Origin: Saprospiraceae bacterium
GTDB lineage: Bacteria > Bacteroidota > Bacteroidia > Chitinophagales > Saprospiraceae
Direction of reading: 5' to 3'
DNA: 26,226 bases
Assembly (NCBI GenBank): GCA_017995875.1
Contig: JAGOIB010000017.1
Span: 2,095-28,320 of the forward strand
Below the pieces are notes generated by a model, which saw only the letters and a program-made list of their open reading frames with translations, ran no database searches and was not told the origin of the DNA. Positions within the stretch are counted from its first letter, which is position 1, and each line of letters starts with the position of its first letter. The translations under genes were made by a program, and so were the position numbers. Positions 7,270-13,262 of the stretch are shown piece by piece.

Positions 7270-8109
7270 TTACTCGACGAATTTCCACCTGGCGTAGAAC
7301 TGCTGATCCAACACGCCCAGGGCCCTGGCAACAGAGGGAGAGACAACTAATCCAACATTGGATTGATATAATCCTGGAGGTATATTGCCTGCAACTTTAG
7401 CTGTGAGTGTCTTCTGTAACATCGGGTTGGTAACCTCCATATAGGAACCCACCTTTGCAGTAGGGTGGAGGACATAAAAATGAGATTGCATATTGCCGGG
7501 TTTCCAGACCGCCAGACCCTTTTGTTCACGGATGACTTTGCCTTCTGTTTTATATTCTTTGTTGTAGTCCTTGACAACGAACACCGAAGAATCACCTGCC
7601 ATTTGTTTGGTTGCACCAGCGGGACTGTGTGTGTTTTTCTGAGGGGTATACCAGCCAATGTGGATGACCTGACCAATAGAAAGTCCGGCATCAGCCCTTG
7701 GATTGAGCGAAATGATTTGCTCCGGAGTGACTTCGAGGTACACTCTTGAAATCCGGTATAATGTTTCTTTTGGTTGCACCCTGTAATACAATGGAATGGC
7801 GGCGTCAGCGTCCTCTGGAGCCGCACAGGAAATAGCTTTTGGGTAAATCGGAATATTCACAGGATAGCCCAGGGGTATCGCCCCGGGGTTGAGGTCAGGG
7901 TTGGCTTGAAGGATGGAATCTAAACTGACATTATATTTTCTGGAGAGGCCATAAAGAGTCATGCCTGGTTGAAGCGATTCGATGAGGACAAGGCCTGTTG
8001 GCTCAAGGTAATGGACAAATTTCTGTGTGGCATTGGATGCCAAATCACCTTGCGACTGCGCAGTGAAGGAAAGCCCAAAACAAAGAAAGAGGAGTAAAAG
8101 GGTTCGCAT
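7270..8109 (-). CDS. secreted protein with two LysM domains and a double-psi beta-barrel-like C-terminus
   Basis: 279 aa. The signal peptide is MRTLLLLFLCFGLSFTAQSQ, so ATG 8109 is preferred over a TTG at 8121. Two LysM domains follow, at about residues 45-90 (GMTLYGLSRKYNVSLDSILQANPDL) and about 105-150 (KETLYRISRVYLEVTPEQIISLNP), both binding peptidoglycan glycan strands. The C-terminal part (HFYVLHPTAKVGSYMEVTNP ... SPSVARALGVL) has the outline of the RlpA-type double-psi barrel, but I see no catalytic aspartate of lytic transglycosylases. It is probably a periplasmic or outer-membrane-associated wall-binding protein. It is the first gene of a likely three-gene unit with cystathionine beta-synthase and porP. 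Confidence 0.8.
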   Translation of the reverse strand: MRTLLLLFLCFGLSFTAQSQGDLASNATQKFVHYLEPTGLVLIESLQPGMTLYGLSRKYNVSLDSILQANPDLNPGAIPLGYPVNIPIYPKAISCAAPEDADAAIPLYYRVQPKETLYRISRVYLEVTPEQIISLNPRADAGLSIGQVIHIGWYTPQKNTHSPAGATKQMAGDSSVFVVKDYNKEYKTEGKVIREQKGLAVWKPGNMQSHFYVLHPTAKVGSYMEVTNPMLQKTLTAKVAGNIPPGLYQSNVGLVVSPSVARALGVLDQQFYARWKFVE

Positions 8110-8129
8110 AGGGTTGATCAATTGTCCGT

Positions 8130-8137
8130 CAAATATA
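8130..8137 (-). promoter_or_regulatory. Bacteroidota-type -7 box for the LysM-CBS-porP unit
   Basis: On the minus strand TATATTTG matches TAnnTTTG exactly, about 20 bases before ATG 8109. No clear -33 TTG is visible. The surrounding divergent spacer is A/T-rich. Confidence 0.45.
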
Positions 8138-8177
8138 TTACATATTAAATAAAATTGTAATATTTAATTAAAATTCG

Positions 8178-8185
8178 GACTTTTG
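8178..8185 (+). promoter_or_regulatory. possible -7 box for kdsB
   Basis: GACTTTTG differs from TAnnTTTG at one base. A TTG at 8155-8157, 20 bases upstream, fits the -33 element spacing, and the kdsB ATG is 22 bases downstream. Confidence 0.35.
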
Positions 8186-8207
8186 CCCGAGCTCAAGACT
8201 AAAACAT

Positions 8208-8969
8208 ATGAACGCATACAGTACCATGGCCATTATTCCAGCCCGGTATGGATCCCAACGATTACCTGGTAAGCCATTGCTCATGATCCGGGGAAAGAGC
8301 CTCATCCAAAGAGTTTGTGAAAGAGTACAGCAGGCAAAAATGATAGATCATTTCTGTGTAGCTACCGATGATATCCTTATCTATAACCATGTCAAGAAGC
8401 TTGGTTATGATGTAGTGATGACGAGGTATGACCAACCGTCAGGCACGTTTCGCTGCGCTGAAGTATTGAGTCAGTTTCCAATGGTTACGCATGTCGTCAA
8501 TGTACAGGGTGATGAGCCATTGATAGACCCATTGATGATAGATCAGATGGCCCTGCATATCATCGAACAGACAGGATTAAAAATTGCAACCCTGGTCCAT
8601 CGCATAGAAGATGTAGCGGACCTTGGTAATTCGAATGTGGTGAAAGTTGTGGTCAACACTGCAGGACAAGCGATGTATTTCAGCAGGCAAGCCATTCCGT
8701 TTGTGCGTGATTTGCCGATCGAGAGTTGGCTGAGTCAAGGTCCTTATTTCAGACATATCGGTATGTACGCATATACTTCGCAAGCCCTTCTTGCACTCGA
8801 AAAACTTCCTATCCACTACTACGAGTCTATGGAAAAGCTTGAACAACTTACCTGGTTGTCCAATGGATTTACGATTCAATGCCTTCAGACCAGTATAGAG
8901 TCGAAAGGGATTGACACAGAAGAGGACTTGAAGTTGGTGACGTCAATGATCGCTGAGCTAGAAGAATGA
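8208..8969 (+). CDS. kdsB: 3-deoxy-manno-octulosonate cytidylyltransferase (CMP-Kdo synthetase)
   Basis: 253 aa, close to the usual 245-255. It activates Kdo with CTP to CMP-Kdo for lipopolysaccharide core synthesis in the cytoplasm. Motifs seen are IIPARYGSQRLPGKPL (nucleotide-binding loop), VATDD, NVQGDEPLI (metal and CTP site), VVKVVVNTAGQAMYFSRQAIPF, RHIGMYAY, YESMEKLEQLTWL and GIDTEEDL. One oddity is that the usual acidic residue in SGT(D/E)R is phenylalanine (residue 81, SGTFRCAEV). The gene stands alone between divergent and convergent neighbours. Its TGA stop runs straight into a 12-unit heptamer repeat. Confidence 0.93.
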   Translation: MNAYSTMAIIPARYGSQRLPGKPLLMIRGKSLIQRVCERVQQAKMIDHFCVATDDILIYNHVKKLGYDVVMTRYDQPSGTFRCAEVLSQFPMVTHVVNVQGDEPLIDPLMIDQMALHIIEQTGLKIATLVHRIEDVADLGNSNVVKVVVNTAGQAMYFSRQAIPFVRDLPIESWLSQGPYFRHIGMYAYTSQALLALEKLPIHYYESMEKLEQLTWLSNGFTIQCLQTSIESKGIDTEEDLKLVTSMIAELEE

Positions 8970-9051
8970 GTTTCGAGTTTCGAGTTTCGAGTTTCGAGTG
9001 ACGAGTTTCGAGTTTCGAGTGACGAGTTTCGAGTGACGAGTTGTGAGTTTG
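8968..9051 (+). repeat. 12-unit heptamer repeat at the kdsB stop codon
   Basis: There are twelve uninterrupted 7-base units beginning at the second base of the TGA stop. GAGTTTC units alternate with GAGTGAC, and the last two are GAGTTGT and GAGTTTG. The array is the most regular in the window. On the opposite strand it gives a short open frame with a repeating peptide, which is an artefact of 7x3 periodicity. Confidence 0.85.
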
Positions 9052-9060
9052 CATTTTAAT

Positions 9061-9147
9061 TAGCTGCTAACTTCTAACTTCTAACTACTCCTTGCTCCTT
9101 GCCCCCTGCTCTATGCTGCTCTATGCTCTATGCCCTATGCTCTCTGC
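9061..9147 (-). repeat. heptamer repeat at the cdd stop codon
   Basis: There are twelve 7-base units plus one three-base slip (9117-9119). Plus-strand units change from TAACTTC through TCCTTGC to TCTATGC and TCTCTGC. The array ends three bases before the minus-strand stop of cdd (9151-9153). The TCTATGC and TCTCTGC units are the same as those at the end of porP 4.3 kb away. Confidence 0.8.
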
Positions 9148-9150
9148 CTT

Positions 9151-9636
9151 TCATTGGCCTAAAAACGATCCATCAAACGCAAAAGGCAGCAAATCCTTTA
9201 CATCATTAATTTCATACACAACGCCGCCGCTCGAAAGTGAAAGCAGCAGGCGGATTGGATTCGTCTGATAACTTCGATATTCATTTAGCATTTGACGACA
9301 TGATCCACATGGGCTGGCGGGAGTAAGTTGATTTTCGTTATCAACGGATATTGCAATCGTGTCAATCGGTTTTCGACCATGTTGATGAACCATGGCATAC
9401 AATGCAACACGCTCCGCACACTGTCCGATGGGAAAGGCTCCATTTTCCTGATTGGAACCAATGATAATCTGTCCATCTTCTGTACGAATCGCAACACCAA
9501 CTTTAAAATTTGAATAAGGTGCGTAAGCCTTAGCGCATGCTCTTACTGACTCAGCGAGAAGGAGTCGATCTCCGCCGGTGAGAAAATCCTGATCGTCATA
9601 GGTGCCATACGAAAAACTGAATTGTTTAACATCCAT
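9151..9636 (-). CDS. cdd: cytidine deaminase
   Basis: 161 aa. It deaminates cytidine or deoxycytidine to uridine in pyrimidine salvage, in the cytoplasm. The zinc-site motifs are complete: CAERVAL (Cys ligand plus catalytic Glu) and SPCGSCRQML (two Cys ligands). The substrate segment AYAPYSNFKVGVAI and the loop GSNQENGAFPIGQ are also present. The length is slightly above the 130-140 aa of tetrameric enzymes, because of about 25 extra residues at the N-terminus (MDVKQFSFSYGTYDDQDF), a pattern I recall from Bacteroidota. It lies 54 bases downstream of tonB on the same strand and could be co-transcribed. Its 3' end carries a heptamer repeat. Confidence 0.92.
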   Translation of the reverse strand: MDVKQFSFSYGTYDDQDFLTGGDRLLLAESVRACAKAYAPYSNFKVGVAIRTEDGQIIIGSNQENGAFPIGQCAERVALYAMVHQHGRKPIDTIAISVDNENQLTPASPCGSCRQMLNEYRSYQTNPIRLLLSLSSGGVVYEINDVKDLLPFAFDGSFLGQ

Positions 9637-9690
9637 AGACGATCAAGATAGGAACTAAAACCAAATTAGCCTTCTTTCAGCGCCGCAATT

Positions 9691-10515
9691 TTATTTGAGT
9701 AACTGAAATTTTATGGGGAGCGTGAAATTCACCGCTACAGGTTTTCCATTGTGTCTTCCAGGTTTCCAGGCAGGCATCAGATTGACTACCCTCAAAGCTT
9801 CCTGATCTAATCCCCCACCAACACCTCTGACAATCTTTGCATGCTCAATCCTCCCTTCTTTCGAAACCACAAATTGCACATAGACAATTCCTGATAGCCC
9901 AATCTCTTTTGCTAATTGTGGATACCCAATATTTTTCTTCAGGAATGTATACATCGCATCTAACCCATCAGGAAATTCCGGTTGTTGCTCGACTGCATAC
10001 GAATTATAAACAGTCGGCTCAGGTGAAGGCTCGTCAACAATGCCTGTACCAGGGTTTTCAACACCAAGATCAGCATCAATGGTGCCATTGGCATTAATTT
10101 GCGTCTGTGAACCGATGTTATTGTTCTTAAGCTCATCAATTCCCGGAGGCAAGTCTTCAGGTGTTTCCTCCTCATCAGGAACCACTACAGGAGGAACAAA
10201 TTTTATTTGCGGCTTTAATTTTTGAGGAGGGGAATTGACTGGTGTCACAGGCTGTTTTAGCACAGGCTTTGGTGTGAACTGGTCAAGGTTGACTGGTGTG
10301 TTTGTAAAAATGATATCAGGTATCGCCTGTCCTTTGAAATAGTAGTAAGCAAACGAACTGGTGACAAAAAGGAGGAAAAAGAGCAATCCGGCAAGCATTG
10401 CCCTGGCCATATTCCCTTCATATTCGTGTCGGAGGACATAGGCTCCATAGGATTTATTCCTTCCTTCAAAGATGATGTCATTCATCTCATGATTTAATAC
10501 AAGTGGTTGTGTCAT
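9691..10515 (-). CDS. tonB: TonB-family energy transducer
   Basis: 274 aa. ATG 10515 is preferred over a GTG at 10563 because it gives the conserved Bacteroidota opening (NDIIFEGRNKSYGAYVLR). A single membrane anchor lies at about residues 35-57 (AMLAGLLFFLLFVTSSFAYYYF). A proline-rich periplasmic linker with PKPVLKQP and PPQKLKPQ runs to about residue 150. The C-terminal TonB domain is at about 185-274 (PEFPDGLDAMYTFLKKNIGYP, GIVYVQFVVSKEGRIE, LMPAWKPGRHNGKPVAV). It couples the proton motive force, through ExbB/ExbD, to outer-membrane receptors; exbBD are not in the window. A perfect 9-base tandem duplication lies just before its start codon. Confidence 0.9.
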   Translation of the reverse strand: MTQPLVLNHEMNDIIFEGRNKSYGAYVLRHEYEGNMARAMLAGLLFFLLFVTSSFAYYYFKGQAIPDIIFTNTPVNLDQFTPKPVLKQPVTPVNSPPQKLKPQIKFVPPVVVPDEEETPEDLPPGIDELKNNNIGSQTQINANGTIDADLGVENPGTGIVDEPSPEPTVYNSYAVEQQPEFPDGLDAMYTFLKKNIGYPQLAKEIGLSGIVYVQFVVSKEGRIEHAKIVRGVGGGLDQEALRVVNLMPAWKPGRHNGKPVAVNFTLPIKFQLLK

Positions 10516-10519
10516 GGCT

Positions 10520-10537
10520 AAAGGTTTAAAAGGTTTA
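10520..10537 (-). repeat. 9-base tandem duplication in the tonB leader
   Basis: AAAGGTTTA occurs twice head to tail (10520-10528, 10529-10537), ending four bases before the tonB start codon on the minus strand. It may be a leader or operator element or chance. Confidence 0.45.
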
Positions 10538-10617
10538 CACTCCTTAAATGATGCAGGAAACACGCATTTTACATATCAGATATCCATGGTTTTTCGTAGG
10601 ACTTTTAGAGCATGCCA

Positions 10618-10625
10618 TAAATTTG
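10618..10625 (+). promoter_or_regulatory. Bacteroidota-type -7 box upstream of the flippase gene
   Basis: TAAATTTG matches TAnnTTTG exactly, 41 bases before the ATG at 10667. No clear -33 TTG is present. Confidence 0.35.
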
Positions 10626-10666
10626 TTGAGGATTCTGACCGCTTTTGATCATCTTTCGGCAGCCTT

Positions 10667-11965
10667 ATGTCCTGGAGTTCCCGATTACAACTACTGATTA
10701 CTGATCCTGTCCGGCAAGTTCAGTTTTTTATGCTTTGCCGGCAATCCGGGGTGTTGCTGTCATCCATAGTCATAGCACGCTACCTTCCACTTGATCAGGT
10801 CGGAGGTTTTGAAATGCTTATGTTATGCGGATACCTGATGACCTTCTTCTGGTCAGACGCATTTCTGAAAGGATATCTTGCCAGCCCTTTTCCCAGGGAC
10901 AATCCTACGACAACAGCTACTTTTTTATGGTTTTACCTCATCCTTTCGCTGGTAGCAATGGCGGTGTTGATGTTAGGACAGAGAGTTTTGTTACCCTTAT
11001 TGGTACATCGGCCATCGCTTGATGGCCTGGGATTATTTACCATTTACCAGGCACTCATCATTCCGGTATGGGTGGCACCATTTATTGGATTGCTCAAGGG
11101 TAGGCATTCGCTGCTTTTATCTGCTTTTGTCTTGGTAGGCCCAACCTTTGCATGCATAGTAGGATGGATGAGCATCCCATCGCTCACAGGTATCCTGATA
11201 GGTTTGTTGAGCTATGCGCTTGTAGGTTTGGTCTGGGTAATGCTCAATAGCAAATTTATACGTGAGCTCAGATTAAAGTCCATGTTTGTAGATCTTTGGC
11301 CTGCCACCTGGCCATTGATTATGTATGCAGTCTCGATAGGCATTGCACGTAGCTTTGATGCATGGCTGGTAGCACGTCATTTTGATGAAGCTTCTTTTGC
11401 AATATTCAGATATGGTGCTCGTGAATTCCCATTGGTGATAGCTTTTGCTGCAGGACTCAGTACCATTATGATCCCCAGGCTTAAAGGTACAGAAGCACTA
11501 GCTGAACTCAGATTCCGATCAACCCGATTAATGCATATATGCTATCCAAGTGTCGCAGTTGTGATGTTTTTAAGTCCTGTTTTATTCCAACAGCTTTTTG
11601 GAATAGCGTATAAGGAAAGTGCCTTGATTTTTAATATATACCTGCTGCTGACGCTTACACAATTGGTGTTTCCTCAGACAGTCTTAATGGCCAGGGGAGA
11701 TACAAAAGTGCTCTGGTATATTTCTCTGGCTGAATTGATGGTCAATGTAGTAGCTAGCCTTGTTTTACTTTATTGGTATGGGCTGATCGGGATCGTATGG
11801 GGTACTTTGATTGCTTTTATTTTTGAGAAGATAGTCCTGCTGGTGTATGTCAGGAATAAGTATGGCATTCAAACCACTCAATTAATGAACTATAAGGTTT
11901 TGATGGGCTATGCTGTGCTATTGACAGTTATCTTTATTGGTACTAAATGGATGTTTGGAATATAA
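10667..11965 (+). CDS. polysaccharide/lipid-linked oligosaccharide flippase, Wzx/MOP type
   Basis: 432 aa, almost entirely hydrophobic with about 12 predicted membrane segments (for example FLWFYLILSLVAMAVLMLG, ALIIPVWVAPFIGLLKG, LIGIVWGTLIAFIFEKIVLLVYV). The N-terminal RQSGVLLSSIVIARYLPLDQVGGFEMLMLCGYLMTFF matches the opening of MOP-superfamily polysaccharide exporters, as does the later VFPQTVLMARGDTKVLWYISLAELMVNVVASLVLL. The probable role is moving lipid-linked glycans across the inner membrane; the substrate is unknown. No polymerase or ligase is adjacent. The last 19 bases overlap the start of prmC, so prmC translation is likely coupled to this gene. Confidence 0.8.
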   Translation: MSWSSRLQLLITDPVRQVQFFMLCRQSGVLLSSIVIARYLPLDQVGGFEMLMLCGYLMTFFWSDAFLKGYLASPFPRDNPTTTATFLWFYLILSLVAMAVLMLGQRVLLPLLVHRPSLDGLGLFTIYQALIIPVWVAPFIGLLKGRHSLLLSAFVLVGPTFACIVGWMSIPSLTGILIGLLSYALVGLVWVMLNSKFIRELRLKSMFVDLWPATWPLIMYAVSIGIARSFDAWLVARHFDEASFAIFRYGAREFPLVIAFAAGLSTIMIPRLKGTEALAELRFRSTRLMHICYPSVAVVMFLSPVLFQQLFGIAYKESALIFNIYLLLTLTQLVFPQTVLMARGDTKVLWYISLAELMVNVVASLVLLYWYGLIGIVWGTLIAFIFEKIVLLVYVRNKYGIQTTQLMNYKVLMGYAVLLTVIFIGTKWMFGI

Positions 11966-12798
11966 CGAAGATAGCTGACCGGCTCGAACAATTGGACATT
12001 GCTATTGACCGGGAAGCCATGAGTCTCGCCCGTTGGGTATGGACTGAGATCCTTGAATTTGGTCCGACCCAATCACACAAGTTGTCCCACCAGGTACAGG
12101 AAAGACTGGAAAAGATATTTGAAAGGCTTGTGAATGGAGAGCCGGTACAATATATCGCAGGACACGCATGGTTTTATGGGTTAAAGTTTAAGGTCAACCA
12201 GGACGTTTTGATTCCGAGACCGGAAACAGAAGAGCTTGTCGAATGGATATTGTCAGATGTCAGATTGTTGCAGGCCAATGAAATCAGGATTCTCGATATC
12301 GGAACGGGAAGTGGATGTATTGCTTTGGTTTTAAAAAAACGGCTGGGTGATCGGGCTAATATCACAGCCCTGGATATTTCAGAAGGTGCTCTGCAAGTTG
12401 CAATGGAGAATAGCCGGTCATTGGAAACCGAAATCAATTTTTACCAGAGGGACTTTTTAACGGAAGGCCTGTCAGGACTGGGCCATTTTGATATCATTGT
12501 CAGCAACCCTCCGTATATATCTAAAGAAATCGCTGGTGAGCAGATTATTCATCAGTTGAAGTATGAACCCAGGGAAGCACTTTTTCCTATTGGCCCTGAC
12601 CCTGATATTTTTTATAAAAAAATCAGTGAGGTGGGGGGGGATTCTCTTAAAGGAGGCGGTAGCTGTTATATGGAATTAAATGAGTTTCGGGCTCAGCAGA
12701 TAGAAGATTGCTTCAAGAAGGGGCCATGGAGCCAGAGCGAGCTAAGGATCGATCTGCAGGGAATGCCAAGAATGCTGAAAACTGTCAAAGAAATATAG
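11947..12798 (+). CDS. prmC: peptide chain release factor N5-glutamine methyltransferase
   Basis: 283 aa (E. coli PrmC is 277). It methylates the GGQ glutamine of release factors RF1/RF2 using S-adenosylmethionine, in the cytoplasm. Visible are the N-terminal helical domain with the GEPVQYIAGHAWFYGLKF segment, VLIPRPETEELVEW, the SAM-binding LDIGTGSGCIAL, ALDISEGAL, and the catalytic NPPYI that binds the glutamine amide. The start at 11947 lies inside the upstream flippase gene. A run of eight G (12633-12640), and seven A shortly before it, sit inside the coding region and are slippage-prone. The gene's 3' side has neither a heptamer array nor a strong terminator, only hairpins further downstream. 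Confidence 0.92.
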   Translation: MDVWNITKIADRLEQLDIAIDREAMSLARWVWTEILEFGPTQSHKLSHQVQERLEKIFERLVNGEPVQYIAGHAWFYGLKFKVNQDVLIPRPETEELVEWILSDVRLLQANEIRILDIGTGSGCIALVLKKRLGDRANITALDISEGALQVAMENSRSLETEINFYQRDFLTEGLSGLGHFDIIVSNPPYISKEIAGEQIIHQLKYEPREALFPIGPDPDIFYKKISEVGGDSLKGGGSCYMELNEFRAQQIEDCFKKGPWSQSELRIDLQGMPRMLKTVKEI

Positions 12799-13262
12799 AA
12801 GTACAGGCAGCGATATAGAAGGCAATAGTATCCTGTGATAGATAAGACATCATTCTATCCTTGCCAAACGTTATGAAGTGGTTTGGATTGAAAGAAATCG
12901 AGGGCAAGATTTACGCCCGGTAAAATAGAATTTCCGGGTTTTGGGTTGGGTTTTGGGCTTGAATGAGAGTATAACGGAAAACTGCAGGATTTATTGCACA
13001 TAGTCATTACAAAAAACACAAGGGATCAAAGGATATAAGGCAGGTTGGTTTTTTTTCGCAGGGTGAGGTGTTCATTTTAATTGCAAATACTTGATTTACA
13101 ATTTATTAAAAATAAATTTTTAAATTCATATTTGCTTGAAAACGAGTATAATCTCCTGCCAATTAAGATTTTAACAATATATAATTTGTATATTGTGCTT
13201 TCTTCCGAGAAACCGTTTGGGCATAACATATTTTTTTGGGCAAGTAATTATACGATTTACAA
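12799..13262. other. 464-base spacer upstream of first adhesin: hairpins, G-quadruplex motif, A/T-rich leader
   Basis: No convincing gene is present; a 72-aa open frame at 13081-13299 is A/T-rich, lacks any recognisable feature and overlaps the adhesin start. From the left there is a 6-bp hairpin CCAAAC/GTTTGG (12864-12886), a 5-bp hairpin CCCGG/CCGGG (12916-12938) that could end prmC transcription, four GGG tracts (12936-12957), a T8 run near 13050, and then about 190 bases of very A/T-rich DNA up to the start codon. CATATTTG at 13127-13134 is one base off the -7 consensus and may be the adhesin promoter, giving a leader over 120 bases. Confidence 0.5.
12936..12957 (+). other. G-quadruplex-forming motif
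   Basis: Four GGG tracts at 12936-12938, 12943-12945, 12948-12950 and 12955-12957 are separated by loops TTTT, TT and TTTT. This fits the standard G3 N1-7 pattern exactly. It lies between prmC and the first adhesin, 305 bases before the adhesin start. Confidence 0.6.

Noticed and set aside
8869..9054. 61-aa minus-strand frame with repeating peptide (SKLETRH-like)
   Set aside because: It is a by-product of the 7-base repeat, since three units make seven codons, and it overlaps kdsB.
8968..9147. CRISPR-like array
   Set aside because: Units are 7 bases with no spacers; no cas genes nearby.
12793..12825. heptamer array after prmC
   Set aside because: A repeated ATAGAAG is present but spaced 20 bases apart, not a multiple of seven, and the intervening units do not match.
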